Program-made: the position numbers and the translations under genes
The notes under the pieces: generated by a model
Told to the model about the DNA's origin: nothing
Database searches by the model: none
Seen by the model: the letters and a program-made list of their open reading frames with translations, nothing else
Part shown: positions 1 to 9,239 of the stretch, one piece after another
How the letters are laid out: each line of letters opens with the position of its first letter
Numbering within the stretch: the stretch's first letter is position 1
Assembly (NCBI GenBank): GCA_013002045.1
Contig: JABDKV010000273.1
Location: 1-37,352, forward strand
Direction of reading: 5' to 3'
Origin: Gammaproteobacteria bacterium
Lineage (GTDB): Bacteria; Pseudomonadota; Gammaproteobacteria; Steroidobacterales; JABDKV01
Length of the DNA: 37,352 nucleotides

Positions 1-806
1 ACTTCCTGCGTCGATTCGGCAATCATCAGGCCCCAGCTGACCCCGTCTTTAACCCCCAGACCGAGGAAGCTGAGGATTACCTCCGACTTGATTGCCGCGA
101 CGAAGACGATCGTGGCCTGCACCAACAGGATATGCAGCGTGTTGGGAATGACATGCCGCACGATAATAGTCAGTTCCGCCACGCCAAGGGCGCGTGCCGC
201 CTCAACGAATTCCAGGCTGCGCAACTTGATCACTTCACCACGCACCAGCCTGCCGGTGGTCGTCCAGAACGTCGCCACCATCGCAATATGCATGGCATAG
301 GCGTAGCCCTGCAAGGCAAAGGCAATCGCTGCTACAAACAGGTAAAACGGGATCGAGTCGAGCACACCCTTGAGCCACAAAACAATTTCGTCAATCCAGC
401 TGCCATTGAAATAGCCGGCCATTGCACCGAGCAATCCACCCACCAGGGTCGACAACACGGCGACCACCAGTCCTACCTCGAAGGCGACTCGCGTGCTGTA
501 AATACAGCGCTCGAAAATATCCTGACCGATGACATTGGTGCCAAATCGATATTCCGCCGAAGGATCGGCCCACATCGGTCCACTAACTTCGCTCCAGCCC
601 TGACCCCATAAACCTAGCCAGACACCGAGCGCAATCAGCAGGTAAACGACAACGATGGCCAGCCCCAGCAAGCCGAGACGATCGTGGCGGAACTTGTACA
701 GGGCCTTCGACCACAATGAGGCCCGCTGAGCGGTCTCGAGTTCGCCACCCGCGGGTTGCACCGGCGCATCGACACCCGGATTGATGTCTTGTTGCGGCGT
801 AGTCAC
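1..806 (-). CDS. ABC transporter permease, OppC/DppC-like (truncated by window edge)
   Basis: Not in the ORF track (GTG start). Minus-strand reading from GTG at 806 is open to the window edge: VTTPQQDINPG...FRHDRLGLLGLAIVVVYLL...EFVEAARALGVAELTIIVRHVIPNTLHILLVQATIVFVAAIKSEVILSFLGLGVKDGVSWGLM, typical BPD_transp_1/OppC EAA loop. 4-nt overlap with the stop of the upstream permease. Confidence 0.93.
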   Translation of the reverse strand, partial: MTTPQQDINPGVDAPVQPAGGELETAQRASLWSKALYKFRHDRLGLLGLAIVVVYLLIALGVWLGLWGQGWSEVSGPMWADPSAEYRFGTNVIGQDIFERCIYSTRVAFEVGLVVAVLSTLVGGLLGAMAGYFNGSWIDEIVLWLKGVLDSIPFYLFVAAIAFALQGYAYAMHIAMVATFWTTTGRLVRGEVIKLRSLEFVEAARALGVAELTIIVRHVIPNTLHILLVQATIVFVAAIKSEVILSFLGLGVKDGVSWGLMIAESTQE

Positions 807-1756
807 TTCAGAGACACCCTCGGATCGACAACCTTGTAGAGGATGTCGGTCAGCAATAGCGTGAAGACGAACAACACCGCCGTCAGCCCGACCACTGCCT
901 TGAGAACCGGCTGGTCACCGGTGGTGATGGCGTCGTAGGTGACCTTGCCGACACCGGGGATACCAAAATAACTTTCGATCAACAGGCTGCCACTAATGAC
1001 CACCAGCGGGATCGAAAACATAATGCGCGTGATAATCGGAATCAGGCTGTTCTTGAGAATATTCTTGTACAGCAGTTTGGCCGGGGGAATACCAAAGGCG
1101 CGCGCCGTACGCACATGATCGCGGGTCATTTCCTCAACCAGCACGGCACGATAGAAACGAGTGTTATAGCCGAGCGCGACAAACACCGTGGCCAGCGTCG
1201 GCACGGTCACGTAGCGCAGGTAATCGCTCAGGCTGTAAACGTCCCAGCCACGGACAGGGAACAGATTCAGCCCGTAGCTGGAAGAGAAAATCAGCTGGAA
1301 TGCGATAATCGCGATCAGGAAGCTAATACTCATGCCAACCACGGCACCGGTCATGATCAGCTTGTCGATCCAGCCACCGCGATGGTATGCGGCGATCAGC
1401 GCCAGAACTATCCCGAGCACATTACCGAGGATAAAACCCGGCGTGACCAGTGCCAGGGAAATCGGGATCGTGCGCAACAGCAGGCGACTGACACGCTCCC
1501 CGGTCGAATCCGAATGACCGAAGTCCAGTGTCACCAGTTCACGCAAATAATCGAAATAACGGACAACGAAAGGCCGGTCGTAACCGAGTTCGTGCCGTAT
1601 CTCTTCGATCTGCTGCTGGGTCGGATTCTTGCCGAGTAGCTCGTAGGTTTTATCAGGTCCGAAGTAGACCATCAGTACAAAGCTGATGAAGGTGACACCA
1701 AGCACCAGCGGTATTCCGCTGAGCAACTTGCGCAAGGCGTACTGCAGCAACTCCAC
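803..1756 (-). CDS. ABC transporter permease, OppB/DppB-like
   Basis: ORF 317 aa; RTARAFGIPPAKLLYKNILKNSLIPIITRI EAA loop, IESYFGIPGVGKVTYDAI and C-terminal DILYKVVDPRVSLK typical of DppB/OppB. Confidence 0.93.
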   Translation of the reverse strand: MELLQYALRKLLSGIPLVLGVTFISFVLMVYFGPDKTYELLGKNPTQQQIEEIRHELGYDRPFVVRYFDYLRELVTLDFGHSDSTGERVSRLLLRTIPISLALVTPGFILGNVLGIVLALIAAYHRGGWIDKLIMTGAVVGMSISFLIAIIAFQLIFSSSYGLNLFPVRGWDVYSLSDYLRYVTVPTLATVFVALGYNTRFYRAVLVEEMTRDHVRTARAFGIPPAKLLYKNILKNSLIPIITRIMFSIPLVVISGSLLIESYFGIPGVGKVTYDAITTGDQPVLKAVVGLTAVLFVFTLLLTDILYKVVDPRVSLK

Positions 1757-1759
1757 TAG

Positions 1760-3568
1760 TCAGGGCGTCGCCGCCGGGGGCTCGGCAATATCGACATAAG
1801 GCAACCAGAAACCGTTGACGATATTGCGGTCGGGGTAAGCGACCACATCATCGTGCCACATGAGCAGGTTGGTTCGCGCCAGCCCGGTTATCGCCACACA
1901 ATTATCGACCAGTATCTGGTTCATGCGACGGTAGATCGCAGTGCGTTCGGGTCCGGGTTGCATGACAGAAGATTGTGCGTACAGCCGGTCGTATTCGGGA
2001 TTAGCGAAGTTGGCGTCGTTGGACCCGGGCGATCCATTCGGTCCGTAGAACAACTGCAACGTGTTTTCGGCATCCGGGTAATCAAGACCCCACGACTTTG
2101 TTACGAATGGCAGCTGGCTCAACTTCCATGCCTTGGACACATCGCCAAAGGTCGCATACTGCTTGAGCTCAATTTTCTCTGGTGGATAACCTATTTCCCC
2201 CATCATGCCGCGAAACTGCTCGTACATCTGTCGTTGCTTGACCGAGCCGGCAATACCATAGACCAGTTTGGGGAGGTTGTCGGGGGTCCAGCCATGTTGG
2301 GCGAGCAGCGCTTTAGCGCCTTCGATATCGCGTTCGAGACTATCGCGTGGCGCGTCAGGATCGTATTCGGGCACGACAGGCGGAATCACACCGGGGAACA
2401 GCCTGCCGATTCCGTTGTAAAAGCGCTCATTACGCGCCTGCCAGTCGAAGGTCTTGATCATCGCGCAACGTAATGCCTTGTTGCGTTCCTCGCGCTCCGG
2501 ATCGTCGTTGTAACCGAATTCCTCGAAATCCATATTGAAGTTCATGAAAATTACTTCCGGAGCGAGTATCGGCAGCATGTGATAGTTCGCGGCAAATTCC
2601 GGACGGGGTGTAATCGGGTTTTTAGAGGTCAGCACCGTGTCGAACTGCTCGGTCGGGATCTTGGCAAACTGGATCTCGTCACCCTTGGTAAAGGAATTCC
2701 AGCGCGCCGCATCCTCGCCGATAAACTGTACCTCGACTCGATCTACAAAAGGCGGGGTCCGACCCTCGATTTGCTCGAGTCCGAAACCCTGGTGCAGCTG
2801 CGGGTCGAATCCCAGGGCGGCCAGATCAACGGGCACTTTGCGGTAGTCCGGGTTCTTTTCCATCACGGCTCGAGCCGAGTCGAACCGCACGACACGGAAA
2901 GGTCCCGAACCCACCGGTCGGATGGAAAACTCACGCCCGTAATGCTCGACCGCCTCGCGTGGCACGATGGCGGAAAATCCCATTGTCAGCGTGTGCACAA
3001 ACTGCGGGTATGGGCGCGTCAGGGTGACTTCGATGGTGTGGTCATCTAAGGCACGCAGACCTGTCGCCGGGTTGTCATAGTCGCTACCCGCTTCCTTCCA
3101 CGCGTCAAGTCCGGCGATGCGCCCCTGCCAAACCCAGGCGCCCTGGGAACGCGACTGCGGATGGAAGTGACGCTGCAACGAGTAAATAAAGTCGGCCGCG
3201 GTCACCTCGCGGCCCTTGCCATCCGGAAATGCCGGGTCATCGACAAAAAATACACCGGGCTGGATGCGAATGGTGTAAACCAGGCCGTCGTCAGATACCT
3301 GTGGCAAGTCCGTCGCCAGGTTGGTAGTCAACTCATAGGGTCTTGCCAGGTATTTGTAGGAGTACAACGTGTCGTAGGCGTTGAGAATAATAAAATTGCT
3401 ATAGGTGGTCGCCGCCTGCGCCGGGTCGAGCGAGCTTGGCGCCTGGTCGAACGAGTGCTTGTAAACCTTGAGCCCGGCGTTGCCATTGCCATTACCGCCG
3501 CCACTACCACCGCCACAGGCGGTGGCAAAACATATCGCTATAAACAGGATCAGCTTTCGAACGCGCAT
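1760..3568 (-). CDS. ABC transporter substrate-binding lipoprotein, family 5 (oligopeptide/dipeptide)
   Basis: Signal peptide with lipobox (ATACGGG), SFDQAPSSLDPAQAATTYSNFII..., typical SBP_bac_5 layout; adjacent to OppB/OppC permeases. Confidence 0.92.
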   Translation of the reverse strand: MRVRKLILFIAICFATACGGGSGGGNGNGNAGLKVYKHSFDQAPSSLDPAQAATTYSNFIILNAYDTLYSYKYLARPYELTTNLATDLPQVSDDGLVYTIRIQPGVFFVDDPAFPDGKGREVTAADFIYSLQRHFHPQSRSQGAWVWQGRIAGLDAWKEAGSDYDNPATGLRALDDHTIEVTLTRPYPQFVHTLTMGFSAIVPREAVEHYGREFSIRPVGSGPFRVVRFDSARAVMEKNPDYRKVPVDLAALGFDPQLHQGFGLEQIEGRTPPFVDRVEVQFIGEDAARWNSFTKGDEIQFAKIPTEQFDTVLTSKNPITPRPEFAANYHMLPILAPEVIFMNFNMDFEEFGYNDDPEREERNKALRCAMIKTFDWQARNERFYNGIGRLFPGVIPPVVPEYDPDAPRDSLERDIEGAKALLAQHGWTPDNLPKLVYGIAGSVKQRQMYEQFRGMMGEIGYPPEKIELKQYATFGDVSKAWKLSQLPFVTKSWGLDYPDAENTLQLFYGPNGSPGSNDANFANPEYDRLYAQSSVMQPGPERTAIYRRMNQILVDNCVAITGLARTNLLMWHDDVVAYPDRNIVNGFWLPYVDIAEPPAATP

Positions 3569-3588
3569 CTCGCCCCTCTCGTTGATAA

Positions 3589-4368
3589 TTAACTGTTGCG
3601 ACGATAAAGAATCATCGTCGTATCGTCGGGCTTGCTGGGAACGCCCGACTGCGGTTCCCGCATGCGCCGGCTAACGACATCGGCGACCCGTTGCGCCGCC
3701 TTTGCTATCGGTCCGACCCTGACGAAGTCTATCAGTTCGTCGAGATGCAAATTATCGAGCACCCCGTCGGTTGCCAGGATCAGCGTGTCGCGGCGTGCCA
3801 TGGTCAGGCTACCGCCAATCTCGATGCGCATGTCTTCGGCGCCGATCACGTTGGAGACGATGTGCCGGTCGGCATGGTGCATCGCCTCGCCCTCATCGAT
3901 CATACCGGCCTCGAGCGCATAGCCAACCGGCGAATGCGGAACCGTCTGCATATGCAGGCGTCCACGCTGTCCGACGAGTATCACGGTGGAATCGCCGACG
4001 TGTATCGGTCGTACCGTGTTCTTTTCAATCTGGGCAATGGCCACCGTGGTCGCAGCGCCCTGGCTCGATTCGAGTATCTGCCGGTTGGCCAGCTCGACAG
4101 CATCGATGACGTCCGACCGACCGCCGTCGTCCAGTGCCGCGAGCGCGCGGGTCACCGCAGCCGACGCCAGGTGCGCCGAGCGGCTGCCACCGACGCCATC
4201 GGCAACTGCCAGCACCGCACCGTCACCGAGCGGGACTACGACGGCGGCATCTTCGTTCGGCCCCGCCTTGTCCGGGCAGCGGAATGTAATCGCGACGGCC
4301 TCGCCACCAGGCAGGCTGACTGCCTCGGGCCCGAAGCTCTCGCGTTCATGCACGAGTAAGGCTTTCAC
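3589..4368 (-). CDS. PP2C-family Ser/Thr protein phosphatase
   Basis: Motifs NEDAAVVVPLGDGAVLAVADGVGG and LILATDGVLDNLHLDEL. Probable GTG start at 4368 (VKALLVHERESFG), overlapping the kinase stop by 1 nt (TAGTG). Confidence 0.88.
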   Translation of the reverse strand: MKALLVHERESFGPEAVSLPGGEAVAITFRCPDKAGPNEDAAVVVPLGDGAVLAVADGVGGSRSAHLASAAVTRALAALDDGGRSDVIDAVELANRQILESSQGAATTVAIAQIEKNTVRPIHVGDSTVILVGQRGRLHMQTVPHSPVGYALEAGMIDEGEAMHHADRHIVSNVIGAEDMRIEIGGSLTMARRDTLILATDGVLDNLHLDELIDFVRVGPIAKAAQRVADVVSRRMREPQSGVPSKPDDTTMILYRRNS

Positions 4369-5687
4369 TAATTCTCCAACCGGGTCGCACACCACGGGCA
4401 CCAGCTCCAGAATTCATGCAGAACTCCCTGGCTACAGCTATCGCAACGACCGTCGCCCCCGGGTATTTTCCAGCGCCGCCGCACCTTGGTCTGGCACCAG
4501 GGGCAGTAACGCATCCACGGCATAAGCAACTTGCGCTTACAACGGCGATTAGTGCAGCGCGCTGTGTAACGTTTGTCGCTGTACTCCCGTTCAGTGGCGT
4601 CGTCATAGCCGGCACCGTAGCACCATGGACAATAACGCCAGTCCAGCTTCATGCCGCGATCGCAACGTGAACATTGCGACGGCATGGCGGTCTCGCCGAC
4701 CAGGAAGCGATCGGCACAACCACACCAGGGACAAGCCTGCATCGTTTCGGCCACCGGCCCCTGACACTGTCTACATTCGAATCGCGTTTCCAGTACACGA
4801 CCGAAGCGACGACGGAACTGTCGCCAGCGTATTTCGTGCCACGACGGTCCGGTGCGTTCGGGCTGGCGTTTACGTCGTTTGCCAGTGGCCCAGGCCTGCG
4901 TACGCACACGCAGGCGCTGGAATTCCGCCAGCATCGCACCGGCATCGGCAAAACGCTGTGTTGGCTTGAGCGCAATTGCCTTGCGCAACATGGCAACGAA
5001 TTCCGGCGGTACACGCTGACGCAGTCGCGCAAAACCGGGCGGTGGCCAGTCGAATGGCCATTCCGGCAGTTGCCCGGTCAGCATGCGATAGATGATCAGG
5101 CCCAGCGAGAAGACGTCAGAGCGATAGGTTGGCCGCCCCATGGCCTGCTCGGGCGCCAGGTATCCGAGCGTACCTGAGCCGGAGGCACGCACGGTGCGCA
5201 GGGCAACGCGGGCGATGCCGAAATCGGCAAGCCGCAGGTAGTTGTCGGGAAACAGGATGAAGTTCTCGGGCTTGAGATCGCAATGAATTACACGTAACGC
5301 ATGGGCGTAAGCCACGGCCTCGAGCATCTGTTCGGTGAAATCGAGCACAGTCTCCAGACGCAGCCGATGACTGATACGGTCACCGAGTGTGCCCTGCCCC
5401 AGCGGGGTGATAATGGCAAACCTGCCATCGATGAAGTTGGCATCACGAATGGGCAGGATGTGCGGATGCGCGAGACGGGCAGCGAGCCTGACCTCTTTCT
5501 TGAATTCCGCCGACAGATCTTCTCCCGGGTGACCGGCATGCGGCACTTTCAGCGCGACGCGTACGCCCAGTATCGGATCGGTAGCCTCGTACACGGCAGC
5601 GAAACCGGTCACCGCCAGCCGCTTCTCTATACGATACTTGCCCAATCGCTGGCGGCGACGAAATAGCCCACCCTGACTTATGCTCAT
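4368..5687 (-). CDS. Ser/Thr protein kinase with C-terminal tandem zinc-ribbon (CPWC) repeats
   Basis: ALKVPH (Lys), VIHCDLKPENFIL, LADFGIARVAL, GTLGYLAPEQ, DVFSLGLIIYRML; then four CxxC/CPWC ribbons. Start taken at ATG 5687 (MSISQGGLFRRR); the ORF track extends further upstream. Confidence 0.92.
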   Translation of the reverse strand: MSISQGGLFRRRQRLGKYRIEKRLAVTGFAAVYEATDPILGVRVALKVPHAGHPGEDLSAEFKKEVRLAARLAHPHILPIRDANFIDGRFAIITPLGQGTLGDRISHRLRLETVLDFTEQMLEAVAYAHALRVIHCDLKPENFILFPDNYLRLADFGIARVALRTVRASGSGTLGYLAPEQAMGRPTYRSDVFSLGLIIYRMLTGQLPEWPFDWPPPGFARLRQRVPPEFVAMLRKAIALKPTQRFADAGAMLAEFQRLRVRTQAWATGKRRKRQPERTGPSWHEIRWRQFRRRFGRVLETRFECRQCQGPVAETMQACPWCGCADRFLVGETAMPSQCSRCDRGMKLDWRYCPWCYGAGYDDATEREYSDKRYTARCTNRRCKRKLLMPWMRYCPWCQTKVRRRWKIPGGDGRCDSCSQGVLHEFWSWCPWCATRLEN

Positions 5688-5766
5688 CGGCGCAAGTTTA
5701 CGCGAGTCATTCGTCACAGGGCCATTATTGTCGTACTCTCCAGCCGGACTGCGACGGACCGACCAA

Positions 5767-6951
5767 GTGCGAATCATCACGTTCACAACGCTGTACCCCA
5801 ATGCGCAACAACCGGGGCACGGGATTTTCGTGCAAACCCGGCTGCAACGCCTGTTGCAGTTCGCGCCCGAAATCGACGCCAGGGTCATAGCACCGGTGCC
5901 GTACTATCCCCCCGGCCTGCCCGGCCCCGCGCATTATCGCCAGCTGGCCCGGGTCCCGAACACCGAGACCCTGCACGGGATCGAGGTCGATCATCCCCGC
6001 TTCCTGGTCCTGCCAAAGATCGGGATGAACCTGGCCCCGGGCACACTGGCGCGCGCCGCAATCACCGCAGCGCGGCGATTGCGTGCCACGGGTTTCGATT
6101 TCGACCTGATCGATGCGCATTATTTCTACCCCGATGGCGTGGCCGCTGCGCAAATGTCGCAGGCACTGGGTGTGCCTTTCACCGTGACCGCACGCGGTAG
6201 TGACATCAATGTCATAGCCGATTATCCAAAACCGCGTCAGCGTATTGTTGCCGCAGCCAATAACGCGGCACAGGTATTTACCGTCAGCGCAGCGTTGCGC
6301 GACCGACTGGTTCGGCTTGGTGCGGCGGCGGATAACATCGTGGTGGCGCGCAACGGCGTCGATCCAGACCTGTTCGCACCGGTGGACGACCGGGAGGCGC
6401 TGCGCCGCGATCTCGGGATGAGTTCCACGACACTGATCTCGGTCGGTAACCTCGTCGAATTAAAAGGCCATCACCTGGTCATCGACGCCCTCGGTGCGCT
6501 CGAGCAGACCCACCTGTGGATTATCGGCGATGGCCCGGAAAAGTCCCGCCTGGTGCGACAGGCGCAACAACTGGGGCTAACCGATCGTGTGCGATTCATA
6601 CCGCGCACCGATCAACAGACCCTGCGTCGATACTATGCTGCCGCTGATGCACTGGTGCTGGCATCGAGTCGTGAGGGCTGGGCCAATGTGCTGCTAGAAG
6701 CGATGGCTTGTGGCACCCCGGTCGTGGCCACGGCTGTATCGGGTAACCCCGAAGTCGTCGCCGATCCGGCGGCCGGTGAACTGGTGGACCAGCGCAGCAG
6801 TCACGGTCTGGCGGCAGGCATCCGGCGGCTGTTGCAACGCCAACCGGACCGAGGCCAGGTACGTCGCTATGCAGAACGCTTTTCCTGGGACGCGACCTCG
6901 GCTCTGCAGGCCAAAGTATTCGCGCGGATCATCCGGGAACGAAATTCGTAA
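5767..6951 (+). CDS. GT4-type glycosyltransferase
   Basis: VRIITFTTLYPNAQQPGHGIFVQTRL..., FTVTARGSDINV, VARNGVDPDLF, ASSREGWANVLLEAMACGTPVVATAVSGNPEVV. GTG start at 5767 preferred over the ORF-track ATG at 5680, which would overlap the divergent kinase start. Confidence 0.9.
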   Translation: MRIITFTTLYPNAQQPGHGIFVQTRLQRLLQFAPEIDARVIAPVPYYPPGLPGPAHYRQLARVPNTETLHGIEVDHPRFLVLPKIGMNLAPGTLARAAITAARRLRATGFDFDLIDAHYFYPDGVAAAQMSQALGVPFTVTARGSDINVIADYPKPRQRIVAAANNAAQVFTVSAALRDRLVRLGAAADNIVVARNGVDPDLFAPVDDREALRRDLGMSSTTLISVGNLVELKGHHLVIDALGALEQTHLWIIGDGPEKSRLVRQAQQLGLTDRVRFIPRTDQQTLRRYYAAADALVLASSREGWANVLLEAMACGTPVVATAVSGNPEVVADPAAGELVDQRSSHGLAAGIRRLLQRQPDRGQVRRYAERFSWDATSALQAKVFARIIRERNS

Positions 6952-7061
6952 CAATTACCGGCCGGCATAACACCAGAACAGCTCTCGCTGAAATCGAAGA
7001 ATCGACGGCAACTCATTCATCCCACTGACTTTTTGACCTGAATCCACCCTGCCTGTGGACG

Positions 7062-7079
7062 CTGGCACGGTTTCTGCAT
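7062..7079 (+). promoter_or_regulatory. Putative sigma-54 (-24/-12) promoter
   Basis: cTGGCACGgtttcTGCAt against consensus TGGCACG-N4-TTGCW: one mismatch, correct GG-GC spacing; 36 nt before the ATG of the 51-aa lipoprotein. Confidence 0.75.
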
Positions 7080-7114
7080 TGCTCCGGACACATTCACGTT
7101 TCGGAGCTGAGACC

Positions 7115-7270
7115 ATGCTGAAGCACACAACCTTCGCTGCCCTGATTGCTGCCGGTCTGCTTGGCCTGGCTGCCTGCGATACCAACGACGGCCCGGCTGA
7201 AGAACTGGGTGAAAACCTCGACGAGACAGCCGAAGAACTCGAAGACGCGGTCGAAGATGCCTCTAACTGA
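7115..7270 (+). CDS. Small acidic lipoprotein (51 aa, entericidin-like size)
   Basis: MLKHTTFAALIAAGLLGLAACDTNDGPAEELGENLDETAEELEDAVEDASN: lipobox LAAC and acidic amphipathic tail. Upstream GGAGctgagacc. Confidence 0.8.
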   Translation: MLKHTTFAALIAAGLLGLAACDTNDGPAEELGENLDETAEELEDAVEDASN

Positions 7271-7289
7271 ACACTGACAATCCCGTGCC

Positions 7290-7310
7290 GGGTGCCCGTT
7301 ACGGGCGCCC
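7290..7310 (+). other. Intergenic hairpin, no U-tract
   Basis: GGGTGCCCG-TTA-CGGGCGCCC: 9-bp stem with one G-T wobble and a 3-nt loop, between the 51-aa lipoprotein and the next ORF. Confidence 0.6.
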
Positions 7311-7338
7311 ACACGCTAATCGGAATGAGAGTCGAACA

Positions 7339-7740
7339 ATGAAAAAGTTAGCCACCAGGTCACAACCAGAGCCGGTTCGATTCGCAATCGGTCTCGCCGC
7401 CATAGGCGCCATACTGGTCATCCTCTCCGGATGCAGCACACAGCCGACACTGCACTCTTACGATGCGGTCAGTCGTGCCATGCACGCCGTCCGCGTGGCC
7501 GACTCTGACGGCGCCGCCAGCGGTGCGCCATCGGAATACCAGCTGGCAGCAGACCGACTGGCGTCGTCGCGATCAGCCTACGACGACAACCGTTTCGAAG
7601 ATGCCCGTCGCCTGGCTGAGCAGGCGCATATCCATGCACGTATTGCTGTTTCGCGCTCACGCACGATGGCGACCTATGCTCGCATCAGTGCGCTGGATCG
7701 CAACCGCTTAGCCAGTAACAACTCCGGGGGCCGCCCATGA
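7339..7740 (+). CDS. DUF4398-like lipoprotein
   Basis: ATG at 7339; lipobox LSGCSTQPT; helical YDAVSRAMHAVRVADSDGAASGAPSEYQLAADRLASSRSAYDDNRFEDARRLAEQAHIHARIAVSRS resembles DUF4398. Confidence 0.75.
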   Translation: MKKLATRSQPEPVRFAIGLAAIGAILVILSGCSTQPTLHSYDAVSRAMHAVRVADSDGAASGAPSEYQLAADRLASSRSAYDDNRFEDARRLAEQAHIHARIAVSRSRTMATYARISALDRNRLASNNSGGRP

Positions 7741-8228
7741 TTCGCATGCTGATAGTTACACTCGCGCTGGTCGCCAGCGGCTGCACCACTGCTCGCCACC
7801 ACCAGTTTGAGGGAATCGAGTACACCCAGGTTTATCTGGCCGATATTGCCGCGATTCCGGCGGTACAACAGGTCGCGGCGACTGAGCTGGCAGACGCCTA
7901 CCAGCGCCTGGCCGTGGCGGAACTGATGGCCGAGCTGGGCCGCGATGAACGGGAAATAGAACACCAGGCCTATATGGCACGGCAATACGCCGCACTGGCG
8001 CTGGAAATGATGGAACTCGATGCCGCCCGAATCGAACTGGCGACGCGTCTCGACCAGGCGCCGCAACGCGAAATATCGCCGGTTCCCCGTCTTGCCGGAA
8101 TGACAATGATGCTAAAGCCGCGTCAGGTGGGAGCAACCCAGGCCGCCCGCGAACTGCGGGAATACCGGGTCGCGTTACGTTTCGATCGCCGTCTGTCGCA
8201 ACCTGTTGCCCAGGTCGCAGGACGCTAG
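7737..8228 (+). CDS. Helical lipoprotein (DUF4398-like partner)
   Basis: MIRMLIVTLALVASGCTTARHH lipobox; ATGA 4-nt overlap with the previous gene; Ala-rich helical body. Confidence 0.72.
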   Translation: MIRMLIVTLALVASGCTTARHHQFEGIEYTQVYLADIAAIPAVQQVAATELADAYQRLAVAELMAELGRDEREIEHQAYMARQYAALALEMMELDAARIELATRLDQAPQREISPVPRLAGMTMMLKPRQVGATQAARELREYRVALRFDRRLSQPVAQVAGR

Positions 8229-9238
8229 TCCCGATAGGTTGCCTGGCGCGCACGTGTCGTATCGAGCCCGATAAAAGTGCCGCCGTGCTCATCACATAGC
8301 AGGCGCATCAGCGTGGCAAAACGATCGCCACTTTCCTGCAGTCGCGGATCCTGCTGGAACATCACCGGGAATCCCACTGCGTGTATACGCACCAACCGGT
8401 TACCATCGGGTCCGACGCGATTAATCTTGTTTACGGCATTGAGCACCGGCTGTATCGAACCACCGGTAAACTCATCGCCGAATACGTAGAGACTGATTTT
8501 CTTGTCTGACGAATAGAAGGTCGATATCGCACGGGTAATACCTTCGACCGGACTCGAATTACTAAACGGCGTCCACGTGCGCAGCATGTCGACGATGGCC
8601 GTGCGCCGGGCCTTCGAGTCCGGAATCCAGCGCCCGCGATAACGACTGAACATGTATTGCCCCATGTCGTTCATCACCTGTATGCCCTTGACGTCAGGGT
8701 ATACCTCGAGCGTCTCCCGCACCTTCTCCAGTACCAGCGGCCAGGCATAATTCACCATGCTGCCGGAGGTGTCGATAATAAAAATAATGTACTCGCTGTC
8801 GGCGGGTATACCACCGACGACACCGGTGGGCTCGCTGTCGAACACCTGCAACGCATCGAGATCGCGTGTCAGCTTGTCGCGCGTAGCTGCCAGACGGCGC
8901 TCAAGTATGTTGGCAACAGTCGCATCCTGGTCGGACACATCAAACTCACCACGTACATCACTGAGCATATTTGACAGTCGCGCCAGCTCGCCTTCACGAC
9001 GCGATATCTCGTCGTTGCGATCTTCGAGCTCGGTCGACACCACCGCCACCTGGCTACGAAGTGCACGCGCCAGTTGCTGCTGCTCTTCTACCTGGGTGCG
9101 CAACGTATCGGTGGTGCGCTCCAGCACCATAGGCTCCGTGTACTTGGTAATGACCAGCAGCAACAGGATCGCCCCAAATCCACAGGCAATGGCGTCGAGA
9201 AAAGACAGGCTGAATGGTTGTATGTCCCGGCGTGCCAT
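8225..9238 (-). CDS. vWA-domain protein with N-terminal membrane helix (second of pair)
   Basis: MARRDIQPFSLSFLDAIACGFGAILLLLVITKYTEP; coiled-coil; YIIFIIDTSGSMVNYAWPLVLEKVRETLE (MIDAS DxSGS). Confidence 0.87.
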   Translation of the reverse strand: MARRDIQPFSLSFLDAIACGFGAILLLLVITKYTEPMVLERTTDTLRTQVEEQQQLARALRSQVAVVSTELEDRNDEISRREGELARLSNMLSDVRGEFDVSDQDATVANILERRLAATRDKLTRDLDALQVFDSEPTGVVGGIPADSEYIIFIIDTSGSMVNYAWPLVLEKVRETLEVYPDVKGIQVMNDMGQYMFSRYRGRWIPDSKARRTAIVDMLRTWTPFSNSSPVEGITRAISTFYSSDKKISLYVFGDEFTGGSIQPVLNAVNKINRVGPDGNRLVRIHAVGFPVMFQQDPRLQESGDRFATLMRLLCDEHGGTFIGLDTTRARQATYRD

Positions 9239-9239
9239 A

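Noticed and set aside
1115-1639. Plus-strand ORF and many others antisense to oppB/oppA, kinase and pst genes
   Set aside because: Overlap strongly supported genes in full; low-complexity Arg/Ser/His-rich translations without motifs.
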